Numbered from the stretch's first letter, positions 11,914 through 23,828 are shown. The stretch: DNA of 64,000 nt from Diphasiastrum complanatum (GCA_029204225.1 CM055101.1:63328671-63392670), one strand, 5' to 3'. Notes: a model not told the origin generated them from the letters alone. Numbers and translations: made by a program.

Positions 11914-12619
11914 TTAGACTAAATATTTATTTCTTGAATTGTGTCCTCCATGATTTGTTGCTCTATGAAATGCTCCCCTTGCTTGCCAATGAGATTTTTC
12001 AATGCCTTGGGATGACCAGATACTTAAGCTCCCATATTCCTTTGCAAAATAAGTTGCATGATGAAGAAGGATGTGCTGCAAACAATAGTTTTGATTAGTT
12101 ACATTAGTAGAAAAGAATATAAGCCTGAATGAGAAAAGTACCAGATAATGATATAGGTTAGCACCATTAATGAGTAACGTTGTCTTTTCCCCAACAATCA
12201 TGTACAGATTTTACAAATGTGGTGCAATGATTTTGCAAAGTTCTCATATCTTATGATAATAGGTCTTCTTTCTGATAACACCTATGAGTTTGTCTAAGTT
12301 GGTCCACACTTGTCCCTTTTCCAACGATTACTTCCTTCCAATGTTCGTGTGGCTTGAACAATTTCTCTCCACATTTCCTATTTGACACTTGATTCTTTGC
12401 ATGTGTGATTGGATAAGAATCTTCTTGTTTTAGCACCTCCAATCGATGGCTTATTAGGAATGTTTCCTTTTTTCTCGGAGAGTCTGTCACTTTTTTCAAT
12501 CGTGACATTCTCTTTATGTAGTCTGCATTTGACAGAACTATTTCCAACCTCCTAATTGCTGCTTTAACCACTAAATCTGGTTTATGATTCCATGCTAGTA
12601 GAATATGCAGATTATGCAT
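11914..12619 (-). pseudogene. Transposase-like gene T2 (second copy, C-terminal half)
   Basis: This is a broken paralogue of the C-terminal part of T1. The upstream block LHILLAWNHKPDLVVKAAIR matches LHIVFAWNTKPTSLEKEAIS of T1. Frames then shift: a block equivalent to VDVWKKLDSMIVILRKEKYS of T1 is readable in another frame near 12260-12310. A 66-bp intron (12076-12141) sits at the same point as the last T1 intron (HYL/HILLHH versus HYM/HILRDH). The final exon has YGSLSIWSSQG, IEKSHWQARGAFHR and a HGG. The N-terminal half, with the first two putative acidic residues and CxxC, is missing. The right end abuts a copia LTR remnant at about 12622. Confidence 0.6.
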
Positions 12620-12624
12620 TTATT

Positions 12625-12896
12625 GTGGCTCGAGTTTCTACAAGGTCATAATTGACCAATTCCATGTGAATCTCTATATGCATGTCAAACTAGACATTGT
12701 CAACATTATTGCATATCATACTAGACCTACTAGACTTTATGCATGTCACTGGAATTTGATCTACCTAACCCAAACTCGCCCTATTCTACAAGGATATGTG
12801 CTCAATTCACATACCTTGGATATGTACAAAATATTTACATGGGTAGGATCCCCCAAACATTAACAACAGATGATAGATATGTTTTACAATTTTTAA
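12625..12896 (-). mobile_element. Copia remnant F: 3' LTR piece
   Basis: The sequence resembles part of the LTRs of element C (GAGTTTCTACAAG, then short similar blocks). It ends at about 12896 with TTTTTAACA, which read on the minus strand is a TGTTAAAAA LTR start. The outer end is lost against T2. The fragment is short and diverged. Confidence 0.45.
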
Positions 12897-13044
12897 CATT
12901 GAAGCCCTTGAGGCTCCTCCTCAAGTCCAAGGACAATGTCCATCACATCTTGGAGAATCAGAATAGACTCCATCCTTACCTTCCAAATAAAATAACTGGA
13001 GATAGATAATCTCTCACTTGATTCCAATACCAATGGAAGCCATA
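12897..13044 (-). pseudogene. Copia remnant F: gag N-terminus
   Basis: On the minus strand the frame gives RLSISSYFIWKVRMESILIL and VLGLEEEPQ, the conserved start of gag seen in the other copia elements (WKVRMESLL). After EEEPQ it runs straight into the LTR end. Everything from mid-gag to the polypurine tract has been deleted. Confidence 0.7.
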
Positions 13045-13772
13045 AAAAGTAGAAAATATTACTTGTAATGGACAAAAAGATGTTTCTACTCTCTCACTAA
13101 AGGATCCAATAAAGTTGTACTACCAAATCCAATGTGAGATCTTGCAACAAGATGTGAGATCGATCTCACTAGCTCTACCAATCTCTCTCAAGCTAGATCA
13201 ACCTTTCACTCAAAGGCGAAGTATAGGCAAAGTTTGGGTGTCACTCTCTGAAGCATGTGGAAAGCACTCAAAAAATCCACAAATCATTCAAATACAAGGA
13301 TTGCATGAAACAATGTGGCTATGGCCTCAAAAAATTGTCTAGATCTCAAATAGATAGATTGGCAAGCTTTTTCTTGAGTTTTTTGATCAAATAAGCAAGA
13401 TAGAGATCAAAACAAATGTGTCCAATTAGGTTGGGTGCCCTACCCACCTTGATTCAATTTTCTATAACTTTTTATTGGAAGATCCAACTGATATGGAACC
13501 AATTGCTACACAATCTTGACTATACTAGCTTTCTAGCAAGCTATCTGGCATAGATTTTGGATCTAATTTGGAAGAGAACAACTTAATCAAATTTGATTGT
13601 CCTTCAAATGTATCTGAGTACTAAAATCCATACAATACCAGATTACCTCCAATCAAAGTGATAAGGAACCTTCTTAATCCAAAAATCTCAAAGATAGTAA
13701 GGGAGATAAAATTTACACTCACTAGATCTTGATTTCACACAAAACTTGATAGATGTATGGATATCTTGGGTA

Positions 13773-13785
13773 GGCTATGATACCA
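13773..13785 (-). promoter_or_regulatory. Primer-binding site of copia F
   Basis: The plus strand reads GGCTATGATACCA, so the minus strand is TGGTATCATAGCC. This is the initiator-Met tRNA primer site with one mismatch. It directly abuts the LTR end (TG at 13786). Confidence 0.7.
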
Positions 13786-14192
<407 letters not shown>

Positions 14193-14636
14193 GGTCTTTA
14201 CACCAAAAAGAGGGGTTCCTCTTTAAATTTTAAAACTCCTCAATAGACTTTAGCACCATTATCAACGGTCAAGATATTCAACATTATATCCAATGGATGA
14301 GATTGCTTACCTCCTCCACAAGGTATTTACATGGAAGAAGAAGAGAAATGCTATAGAGAAGTGGGCCATTTTAACACTTCTACCACACCTCCTCCTTCTC
14401 CTTCTCCTCTCCTTCACACTTTCTTATGAGCAGTGGCACCCATCTACAATCTTTTTCAAACATCCGATAAATGATTCTTCTTTACTTTCTTGTGTATACG
14501 TTGCTACCTTGAATACGCAAGAAGAATGCTTCTTGTTTTTGTTGTTTTCTCACAAAAAGTGAGTAAGGAGGGGCACTGGATCACGATTTACTGCTACTTT
14601 GCTTCAGTTTTGGTTATAAACATATTGATAAGTAGT
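14193..14636. other. Stretch between copia F and copia B
   Basis: No gene recognised. Near 14230-14275 the words AAAACTCCTCAATAGACTTTAGCACC loosely resemble the right end of the MITE at 28149-28527. A short open frame at 14293-14562 has no recognisable motif. Confidence 0.4.
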
Positions 14637-15303
14637 TGTTAGAATTAAGCAATTTTCACATGGTTTTTGATGTATTTTGACATCTATGTGGATCCACACG
14701 TGTGAGGACCTGTACACACGTGTGAAATGATACTTGTAATATTCAGATCTATTTTGATTAGCTTTCATTTGAGTCTAATATGACATCTCCTAAATTATAG
14801 GAGTTAGGTCCTAGATTGTAGGACTCTAGAAGATCAACACAAACCGCCAATGGATGATGTGGCATACTTGAGAGATCCTATCCAAAGTGGATATGGATGA
14901 GTACAATGAGCTGTCCCACACGTGTTGGATGCAGCTTAGAGAGAGAGTATTGTGATTTTGTACTTGATCCATGATGGATCCATTATTGTAGAAATGATGA
15001 GAAATCTTGGTTTGTGAAGCAATCTTTGTGTTTTGACTCTCTTAAGCACTTTCTTTGTGGATGAATGCTCAGTAAATGATAAGTAAACTATTTCTCTATT
15101 ACCAGGCCGTACAGTAGCTGTACTTCACACGTGTGAAGCCGTGGATCATCATTTTTTATTGTTCTTGCTTGGAATCACAAAGATTGTCAAGTAGAAGCTA
15201 GATTTGGAAGCTAGTCTTGATATAGATCAAGATCCCAAGCTAACAATCACTCTTTGTGATCATTTGTAGATCAATTTCAGTCCTTAAACTCTGAAATTTG
15301 ACA
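14637..15303 (+). repeat. 5' LTR of copia B
   Basis: It starts TGTTAGAATTAAGC and ends CTGAAATTTGACA next to the PBS, 667 bp. It carries CCACACGTGTGAGG, then TACACACGTGTGAAAT from a local 20-bp duplication absent from the 3' LTR, and GGCCGTACAGTAGCTGTAC with TTCACACGTGTGAA further on. Confidence 0.92.
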
Positions 15304-15316
15304 TGGTATCAGAGCC
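15304..15316 (+). promoter_or_regulatory. Primer-binding site of copia B
   Basis: TGGTATCAGAGCC directly follows the LTR. It is complementary to the 3' end of plant initiator-Met tRNA, the standard minus-strand primer of plant copia elements. Confidence 0.95.
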
Positions 15317-15924
15317 AAGTCAAAGAGCTTAGTGGATGATCCAAAAATCTTCATTTTGGTGAAAGCATTGGTGCCAAATTCATTTTGAAGGAGGGTGACC
15401 TTTTCTAATAGTTTACTTGTAATGTTGAGGTTCATATTAGTGTGAAAATTTCAGATGTACTTCTCACACGTGTGAGAGGTTGATGGAGTTGTACTTTCAC
15501 CAAAACTTTGTGCTTTTTCAATATTTGAGCTTCAAACAAGTTGTGTAGAGTGAAACTAGTGATGTGCTTATGAAAAATCATTGCTTCCTTCATAGATTTG
15601 ATGAGTAAATGGTGTTAGAAGCTTATTAAACCTACAAATCCTTGAAAGAGAGTTTGAGGCTTATGTTATTTAGTTCAAGAGTGAAACTAAAACCATTCTA
15701 AACACATTGGAAAGCATTGGCACTTCAAAGAGTCAAATCCAAGCTTCTAAGTGAATAGATTGTGTAGAATACTTTTTGCCAAATCTTTTTGAGTTCAAGA
15801 TCATTATAGATCTTGCTTTTTGGGTCTAGTGAGATTCAAGAGAGTAGCATTTTAGCTAAATTCTGAGAAAGGAAGAAGGGAGGGCCTTTAAATAGTACAT
15901 TTGTTGTACTTGTTACTAGATAGA

Positions 15925-16140
15925 ATGGGTTCAATTGGAGCCTATCTTCTTGAGGCTAGTGAAAGGCTAAATTCTAATAATTATTTAACTTGGAAAGTAA
16001 GAATGGAGTCACTACTTGTGCTCCAAGATATGTTTGATCTTGTCATAGGTGAGGAATCAACATCAAAGAGCTACTCCAATGACACATGGTGGATTGATAG
16101 TGGGGCTAGTTCCCACATGACATTCCAAAAGGATTTTTTG
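15925..16140 (+). pseudogene. Copia B: gag start fused to protease
   Basis: The frame begins MGSIGAYLLEASERLNSNNY, the conserved gag start, and reaches LVIGEE. It then jumps within one codon to NDTWWIDSGASSHM, the aspartic protease active site (DSGA). About 200 gag residues, including the zinc knuckle seen in C and E, have been deleted. The frame ends in TAG at 16141-16143 just after the protease motif. An in-frame deletion of this kind would yield no capsid or nucleocapsid. Confidence 0.85.
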
Positions 16141-16143
16141 TAG

Positions 16144-19121
16144 GTTGTAAAAAGTCTATTCTAACAGCAAGTGATCAAGAATGTAGAATAGATGGAGTGG
16201 GAACTATTCCCTTAAGTCTTGGATCCTCTAAAAGCGTAGATCTTGATAATTTACTCTATGTTCCTACACTCACTAAGAATTTGTTAAGTGTAGGACAATT
16301 GATGGATGATGGCTTAGATGTCCATTTTAAGCAAGGTGTTTGCTCCATAATGATGAATAATACTTGCATTGTAAAGGGATTCAAGCAAGGAAGGCTTTTT
16401 AAGCTAGATGCTAATGTTTTTCTTGGAAGTGTGAACATGGTGAAGGAGGAGCTCAATCAAGTGGAGCTTTGGCATAAGAGGTTGGGCCACCCCAACTTCA
16501 AATCTATGGAGATGCTATGCACCAAGGATCTTGCTCTCGGCCTTCCAAAGACACTCTCAAAGTGTGGAAAAAGTTATGAAGCTTGTAGCCTCTCAAAGGC
16601 ACACAAGCTACCTTTTGATATCTCTTCCACTAGATCTACAAAAGCATTAGATCTTATTCATAGTGATGTGCACTCTTTTTCTCAAGAATCTAATGGAGGT
16701 GCATCTCTGTATGTATCTTTTATTGATGATTACTCTAGATACACTTGAATTGAACTTTTGGATTCCAAAAGTAAAGTGTTTGAAGCTTTTGTTAAGTTCA
16801 AAACTCTAGTTGAAAATCAACTTGATGCTAGAATTAAAGTATTGAGGAGTGATAATGGTGGAGAGTATATCTCTACCAAGATGATAGAGTTTTGTAAATC
16901 CAATGGCATTAAGAGAGAACTTACATGTACTTATAGTCCTCAACAAAATGGTATAGCTGAGAGGATGAATAGAACACTTTGTGCGTGTGCTAAGAATTTG
17001 AGATTAGATGCATCTCTACCTAAGTCCTTTTGGGGAGAGGCTATTATTTGTGCAACTTATTTGTGTAATAGATTGCCATGTAAGCCCATTGGAGGCATCA
17101 CATCTTATGAGGCTCTATTTTGTAAGAAGCCGAATCTTAAAGATCTAAGAATTTTTGGATCTACTTGCTATGTTTTTCAAGCATTAGATACAAGAAAAAA
17201 GGATGATCCTACTTCTATTAAAGGGATCTTTGTTGGTTATGCTGAAAATAGCAAAGGATATAGAGTCTATAATCCAATCACTAAGAAGATTTTAGTGAGT
17301 AGAGATGTTACTTCTGATGAAGGTAACTACTACAAGTTGAATGAGAAAGCTTCTAATCCATCTTATGTCAAGGATCTTGTAAGGTTTGAGGGGGAGCCTA
17401 CATGTGATCAAGATCTTGAAGATCCATCTCAAGATCCGAGGACTCCAAGGAGATCTACAAGAAGGAAGGTCGAGCCCTCAAGGCTCACCTATGTTGACAA
17501 AGGTGAACAAAGGGAAGAACTACATTTACTTACCTCTTACACTTTTCTAACTTCTATGTTTGATGAGCCAAGTTGTTTTGAAGAAGCTATGGAGTCACAA
17601 GAATGGAGGGATGCCATGCAAAAGGGGTATGATGCTCTTATGGAGAATCATACATGGAAGCTTGTGGATCTTCCTCAAGGAAGAAAGCCACTTGAGTGCA
17701 AATGGATCTATAGATTGAAGTACAATCAAGATGGGAGCATCAACAAACACAAGGCAAGGCTAGTGGCAAAGGGGTTCTTGCAAACCAAGGGAGTAGATTT
17801 TGATGAAACGTTTGCTCCTGTTGCTAAGCTAGTTTCCATAAGGTTGAATATTTCTCTTGCAACTACTTTCAATTGGCCTCTATTTCAACTTGATGTGACT
17901 AATGCTTTTTTCAATGGATATTTGGAAGAGGATATTTTCATGAGGCAACCCGAGGGCTTCATCAAAGAAGATCAAGAGAAAAAAGTGTGTTTGTTGCTCA
18001 GAAGCCTTTATGGGCTTAAGCAAGCACCTAGAGCTTGGTACTCTAGGTTGAATACTTTCTTGAACTCTATTAAGTTTTTTGTAAGTGCTTATGAACCTTC
18101 TTTGTACTTAAGATTTAATGATGGTAAAATCATCATTCTCATTTTGTATGTTGATGACATTATTCTTAGTGGAAATGATCTTGATGGTATACAAGAAGTG
18201 AAAGTAGCATTGTTTAAGGAGTTTAAGATGGTGGATCTTGGTAATCTTCATTTCATATTAGGAATAGAAGTTTCAAGATGCAAGGATTTGAGTTTTATTT
18301 GTCAATCCAAATATGCTTCTTCTATCTTAGAAAAGTTTGAAATGAAAGATTGTAAAGGAGTAGAAACTCCTATGGAGCAAAATGTAAAAGTTTCCAATAG
18401 TGATGATGAAGCATCCTTTGAGGACATCACACTATATAGGAGACTTTTAGGCTCCTTGATATATCTTACTATAACTAGACCTGATCTAAGTTATAGTGTA
18501 GGCAAACTAAGCCAATCTATGCAAAATCCATTGGTTTGTCATTGGAAAAATGCAAAAAAGGTGTTGAGATACATCTCGGCCACCAAGAACTTTGGCATTT
18601 TATATGATGAATCTAATTTTGTCTTAAGGGCATATTCGGATGCTGATTTTGTAGGTGATAAGGTGGATAGGAGGTCCACAAGTTCTTTTGTTACCTTCCT
18701 TTGCAATGACAGTGTGTCTTGGCTTTCCAAAAAGCAAGATACTATTTCTCTATCCTCAACCGAATCAGAATACAAGGCACTAACATCCACAACAAAGGAG
18801 ATCCTATGGTTGAAGAGGCTTTTGGTGGAGCTGCAAGTCATGGAGGCCGAGGAGCAGCCAATAATATTTTGTGACAACCAATCAAGCCAAGCATTAGCAA
18901 CCAATCCCACATTCCATGCAAGGAGCAAGCACATAGAGATTGCTCACCATTTTGTGGGGGAAAAGGTTCAAGCAAAGGAGATCAAGCGACATCATGTGTA
19001 TTCTTTAGATTGCCTTGCTGATCTACTCACTAAAGCCTTGACAAAGGCTTCATTTATCAAGTTAAGGTCAGCCTTAGGAGTTGTAGATAGATGTACTACA
19101 GTTGTATCATGTAAAAATTGA
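16144..19121 (+). pseudogene. Copia B pol: protease end, integrase, RT, RNase H
   Basis: After the TAG the frame resumes with GTIPLSLGSSKSVDLDN and LLSVGQLMDDGLDV (protease end), then ELWHKRLGHPNFKSM and CEACSLSKAH (pre-integrase zinc region). The integrase core has LIHSDVHSF, FIDDYSRYT and then a TGA (16746-16748) where related elements have Trp. From 16758 a single 787-codon frame holds LRSDNGGEYIS, SPQQNGIAER, FVGYAENSKGYR, the RT motifs ETFAPVAKLVSIR, LDVTNAFFNGYLEEDI, SLYGLKQAPRAWY and YVDDIILSG, and RNase H with WLSKKQDTISLSSTESEYKA and FHARSKHIEIAHHF. All catalytic Asp/Glu residues I can place are present. Only two stops separate this from a complete pol. Confidence 0.92.
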
Positions 19122-19128
19122 GGAGGAG
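19121..19128 (+). promoter_or_regulatory. Polypurine tract of copia B
   Basis: AGGAGGAG directly abuts the TG of the 3' LTR. It is the expected plus-strand primer position for reverse transcription. Confidence 0.85.
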
Positions 19129-19775
19129 TGTTGATACTAAGCAATTTTCACATGGTTTTTGATGTATTTTGACATCTATGTGGATCCACACGTGTGAAAT
19201 GACACTTGTAATATTCAGATCCATTTTGATTAGCTTTCATTTGAGTCTAATATGACATCTCCTAAATTATAGGAGTTAGGTCCTAGATTGTAGGAATCTA
19301 GAAGGTCAACACAAACCACCAATGGATGATGTGGCAAGCTTGATAGATCTTATCCAAAGTGGATATGGATGAGTACAATGAGTTGTCCCACACATGTTGG
19401 ATGTAGCTTAGAGAGAGAGTATTGTGATTTTGTACTTGATCCATGATGGATCCATTATTGAGGAAATGATGAGAAATCTTGGTTTGTGAAGCAATATTTG
19501 TGTTTTGACTCTCTTAAGCACTTTCTTTGTGGATGAATGCTTAGTAAATGATAAGTAAACTATTTCTCTGTTATCAGGCTGTACAGTAGTTGTACTTCAC
19601 ACGTGTGAAGCCATGGATCATCATTTTTTATTGTTCTTGCTTGGAATCACAAAGATTGTCAAGTAAAAGCTAGATTTGGAAGCTAGTCTTGATATAGATC
19701 AAGATCCCAAGCTACCAATCACTTTTTGTGATCATTTGTAGATCAATTTCAGTCCTTAAACTCTGAAATGTGATA
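19129..19775 (+). repeat. 3' LTR of copia B
   Basis: It starts TGTTGATACTAAGC and ends CTGAAATGTGATA, 647 bp. Relative to the 5' LTR it lacks the 20-bp duplication around the first CACACGTGTG and ends TA instead of CA, a point change. Confidence 0.9.
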
Positions 19776-20026
19776 GTAATGAGATGCGCTCTTTTGGCTA
19801 ATGATTGAAGGTTGTCAATCATGACCCACAGTCGTAAAAGAATGGTGTTGTTGCTTACATATTTTGCTTGTGGATTATGCATAAAGAATAGCATGTTTTG
19901 TGAGCTATGTGCGCAATGGAAGTGCGCTGGCAGCGCATTTTCTTTCTCTTCACTTATGGAAAGAAATCACCATATTCTCTCTTCAAGTTCTTGAAGAATG
20001 ACTTACTACTTCACTAAAACAACGAT

Positions 20027-20520
20027 GGAATTATCTTGCATACACCATCAGTGCTTTGAGCCAATACATGACCAACCCTAGTATGATCCAGTGGAAAGCT
20101 CTATTCAAAGTAATGAGATATGTACGAACCACTATCGACCTCTGCATCTGTTATGCTGATGTCAATTCGTCCGATATCCATACACTTCATGGATATACAA
20201 ATGCGAATTGGATAGGCAATATCAACACCAGAAGATCGACTTATAGATTTCTTTCATATTCAATAATGGTCCAATATCCTATAACAGTTGAAAATAGACC
20301 TCCATTGCAATGTCATCGACCGAATCCGAATACATTGCAAGGCTTTAAGCATGTTTTGGTGGTACAAAAAAAGAACCCATTTTCCATAGTACCCTTTGGT
20401 AGTATATGTCAATCTTTGTGGATTATATTACTCATAATTTATATTTCCAATACAATACTTATGGCTGTACATTTCTCACTTTTTGGAGTTAGTAATAGGT
20501 ACCACGAGTTAATGCAATGA
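20027..20520 (+). pseudogene. Copia RT end and RNase H scrap
   Basis: The frame gives SALSQYMTNPSMIQWKALFK, VMRYVRTTIDLCICY and GYTNANWIGNINTRRSTYR, the connection region and start of RNase H of a copia element (usual form GYTDADWAGD..RRSTSG). Frameshifts follow. The wording differs from element B, so it is another lineage. RT, integrase and LTRs are absent. The 250 bp upstream (19781-20026) hold nothing recognisable beyond a small palindrome TGCGCTGGCAGCGCA. Confidence 0.75.
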
Positions 20521-20619
20521 AGGCGTCCTTGACAATCATCTTCATACTAATCACATGGCCCTACTAATCATGGGACTACTTTATCTAATTCGAATTTGGA
20601 TAATAAATGATTTGCCCTC

Positions 20620-20930
20620 CAAATGATCAATTCAGTGCTATTCTTGATTTCTGCTGCTATCAGTGAACATATAGTTGCCTTCTGTTATGATCAGTTCATG
20701 TTGCTATCTTGCTTTCTGTTATTAGTTCATCTGCTATCTTGCTTTCTGCTACGATTGCTTTTTGCAATCAGTGAACATATCGTTGCTTTATGCTATGATC
20801 AGTTCACGTTGCTATCTTCCTTTCTACTATCAGTTCATCTGCTATCTTGCTTTTTGCTATGATTGCTTTCTGCTATCAATTCATTTCAATTTGTTTTCTT
20901 GCTTTTTTTTTTTTTTTTTTTTTTTTCCGG
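20620..20930 (+). repeat. 108-bp tandem repeat and poly-T
   Basis: ATCAGTGAACATAT begins at 20659 and again at 20767, a 108-bp period, with matching TATGATCAGTTCA and TTGCTATCTT blocks. Shorter TGCTATCTTGCTTTCTGCTAT words recur inside. A run of about 22 T follows at 20907-20928. Confidence 0.75.
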
Positions 20931-21435
20931 TTCCTTGCTACCGTTCCTTTTTGCTCTCACAACATTAATTCTATCGTTGCTTTCTACTATCATTGTTTTC
21001 AACTATTGTTGCTTTCTCGATCATCTGTTGTAAAAGATGAGGACGCCTGCAAGGAAGTGCAAAGTCGCCTCTAAGGCAATTGCTGAAAATCCTGAGACAT
21101 CAAGCGCACCTCCCAACACACACAAACAGCCACGGACCAACTACCACGATGGATCACCAGCCAGGACGGGTGTCATGGATCAATCTGAGACCACACATTC
21201 ATAGCTTGACGGTTCAAGCCACAAGAAAAAGGGTAAATTACATCGTATGATTGTGTTTGTAATGAATTTTGTTACTTTGATCACTTTTAGTATTATGGTA
21301 GTAATTAGCTATTTTTAGTTCTTAATTTGCAACTATAGCAAGTTTTAGGTCTTAATCGACTAGTTTAGCTGATTTTGGTACTTAAATTCATACTTTAGCT
21401 ACTGTTGATACTTAACTTGGTACTTTAGCTGTTTT

Positions 21436-22226
21436 TGACAAAATTTCCAGATATCACACATGTGGGGAATGCCCACAAGTATGATGGATCTAATTAAGCT
21501 TTGTGATTAGCACAATAACCTGATTCTAGATTGATTAACAAGATCTAGTTCAGAAGATATGGCTAAATCACAATCTAGCATGATAAGCATCAAAATATGA
21601 TAGCAATAAATCAATAATGAGCAAAAGTACAAGATATCAGTGTATTAGCATTAGCCTCAACACGAGTTAGAGAGAGAAAGATAGAGAGATAACAAGCAAA
21701 AATTGTGTGGATCCAAAATGGCATAAGATAGCTCAAGGCTTTGGTTCTTCATCACAAAATATGAGGAGAGCTACACATATTTTTGGAGTTTGAGGTAGCT
21801 CGAGGTAGAACCACATCCATCCATCATTTAATGACATCTAAAGTGAAAACTACATTCTATGTGACATATGTCACTTCTCATGCATGAAACTCTACCAACT
21901 TTTTCTAAATGTGCTAGTTCTGGCTAGAAATGTACAAATCATCATGCATGTGTCCATTACACTTTGTGCATGCCTTGCATGTCACTATGGATCATTTACA
22001 ATTAATGCATGTGAATTGCCACGAGTTTCTACAAGCATAATTTTGCTAATTCTATGTCTACAAACTATATGCAAGTTGTACTCATCATTCTAGATGTGAC
22101 ATATCCATGTAGCTCGAGTTCTATCTAGGCCAAACTTGGCATTTTGCATTTATGAACAACATACTTGCATGGTACAATATTTGTAGCAAGCCTAAAGTCA
22201 AGATGGATTATTTTTCCATTTCAACA
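21436..22226 (-). repeat. 3' LTR of copia C
   Basis: 791 bp in plus coordinates, followed by CCTCCT (22227-22232), which is the minus-strand polypurine tract AGGAGG. It has about 90 bp (around 21675-21770) that are missing in the other LTR after a GAGAGA run. Confidence 0.88.
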
Positions 22227-22241
22227 CCTCCTAGAAATAAT

Positions 22242-22676
22242 CTATATTGACTTGAACATTGATCTTGGTATTACTCCAAGATTGGCTCTATGCTTGATGA
22301 AGGAACTTTTGCTCAAAGGTTTGGTGAGCACATTAGCAATACAAGATGATGTGTTGATGTGCTCCAAGTAGATTTCCCCTCCAATGAGCTTCTCTCTCAT
22401 GAAGTGATGTGCAACTTCTATATGCTTGCTCCTTGCATGGAATATCGGGTTGTTGGCAAGGGCTTGGGCTGAAATGTTGTCACACATGATCATAGGTAGA
22501 TCCTCTTCCATGATTATCTTTAGCTCTACTAGCAACCTCTTGATCCAAAGCACTTCCTTTATTGTTGTAGTGAGCGCCTTGTACTCAGCTTCACATGATG
22601 AGAGTGATACAATATCTTGCTTTTTGGAAAGCCAAGATATCAAGTTTCGTCCAAGACATATGACATTAGTTTGCAC
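22242..22676 (-). pseudogene. Copia C: RNase H
   Basis: The frame reads NLISWLSKKQDIVSLSSCEA, EYKALTTTIKEVLWIKRLL, MCDNISAQALANNPIFHARS and HIEVAHHFMREK, the RNase H of copia elements with its conserved Glu (CEAEY) and Asp (CDN). It ends near the polypurine tract as usual. No RT sequence precedes it: about 20 bp separate it from the end of the integrase frame. Confidence 0.88.
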
Positions 22677-22692
22677 AATTCATAACTTCACC

Positions 22693-23313
22693 TCAATATT
22701 CAATAGGCAAAGAAGCTTCGACTTGAATTGCTTTAGCACATTCACATAAAGATCTGTTTTTCCTCTCAGCAACTCCATTTTGAGATGGAGAATAAGCACA
22801 AGAAAACTCTCTCTTTATTCCTTCACCTTCACAGTATTCATGAAACTTGTTGAAGATGTGTTCACCTCCTCCATCACATCTTATAGCTTTAACTTTGAAA
22901 GAAAATTGTTTCTCAACATAAGCTTTGAAGATTAGGAAGTGATAAAAAACCATAGCCTTTGAAAAAAGTAGATACAACCAAGTATATCTAGTAAAGTCAT
23001 CAATAAAGGTGACAAAACATGTTGCACCGCCAATACTTTTAGAAGAGAAAAAATGTACATCCGAGTGTATAAGCTCCAAAGGATGAGTAGTCTTTATAAA
23101 AGACTTCTGATATGGCTTTATGTGTGATTTTGCAATAGCACAAGCCTTGTAAGGCTTGAAATCTTTAGAAAGAGATTTTGGAAGACCAATTGCCTTCATT
23201 CTTGACCATAGAAGACATAGATTTAAAGTTAGGATGCCCCATCTTCTATGCCACAACTCCTCCTTAGATAACAAAGCAACTTCACAAAGGTTTGCATTCT
23301 CATAAGAATTCAA
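22693..23313 (-). pseudogene. Copia C: integrase
   Basis: The frame begins in the pre-integrase region (ELWHRRWG), continues with KACAIAKSHIKPY, then LELIHSDVHFF (first Asp), FIDDFTRYTWLYLLFSKAMV, IRCDGGGEHIF (second Asp, with DG for the usual DN) and SPSQNGVAERKNRSLCECAK (Glu). It stops at EASLPIEY where FWGEA is expected. The C-terminal third of integrase and the whole RT are deleted. Confidence 0.88.
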
Positions 23314-23828
23314 CTTAAAAATTCCACCACATCTAGATCATCAGCTAGGATTTCATCATTTTTCTTGATAAAGCAAGTATTGGAGTTGAACTTTACGTCA
23401 CAACCATTATCAAGCAACTTTCCCACACTAATCAAGTTCTTTGTAAGTTTTGGAATGAAAAGAACATTAGAAAGTGCAAGAACTTTTGAAGAAACAAGTT
23501 TCAATGGAATGTTGCCAATTCCTTCTATAGCGCACTCATGATCATTAGCAGTGTAAATAGATCTCTTAAGTCCTTTGTAAGGTACAATTGAGTCAAAAGA
23601 CTCCTTTGAACAGCACATATGTGAAGAAGCTCCACTATTTATGTACCAAGCTCCATCTTTCTTGAAAGGTGATGAAGAAAAACTGGACACCATAAATGAT
23701 CCTTCTCCATCACTTGCAACAGAATCTTCTTCAATCTCTTTGGAGAGATTAGCTTGCTTGAGTTGGTTTTTCTTTTTAAAGCAATTAGAGGCATAGTGCC
23801 CCTTCTTGCCACAGAAGGAACACTTCAC
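23310..23828 (-). pseudogene. Copia C: zinc knuckle and protease
   Basis: It opens with the nucleocapsid knuckle CSFCGKKGHYASNCF (CX2CX4HX4C). The protease active site reads WYINSGASSHM. The catalytic Asp of the usual DSGA is replaced by Asn, so this copy should be proteolytically dead. It ends LTKNLISVGKLLDNG and a frameshift into the integrase frame. Confidence 0.88.

Larger units (their letters stand above)
14637..19775 (+). mobile_element. Copia element B, both LTRs present
   Basis: An LTR retrotransposon of Ty1/copia order (protease, integrase, RT, RNase H) with paired LTRs, PBS, polypurine tract and a probable 5-bp target duplication: GTAGT (14632-14636) versus GTAAT (19776-19780), one mismatch. 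Most of gag is deleted and two in-frame stops interrupt pol, so it is not autonomous as it stands. The LTRs look very similar by eye apart from a 20-bp duplication, suggesting a fairly young insertion. Confidence 0.92.

Noticed and set aside
15304-15316. tRNA-like word TGGTATCAGAGCC at several places
   Set aside because: It is the retrotransposon primer-binding site, complementary to a tRNA 3' end, not a tRNA gene. No cloverleaf surrounds it.
20620-21060. Open frames over the Cys/Leu/Phe-rich 20.6-21.0 kb stretch as a membrane protein
   Set aside because: They follow a 108-bp tandem repeat and a poly-T run. The hydrophobicity comes from CTTTCTGCTAT repeats in all frames.
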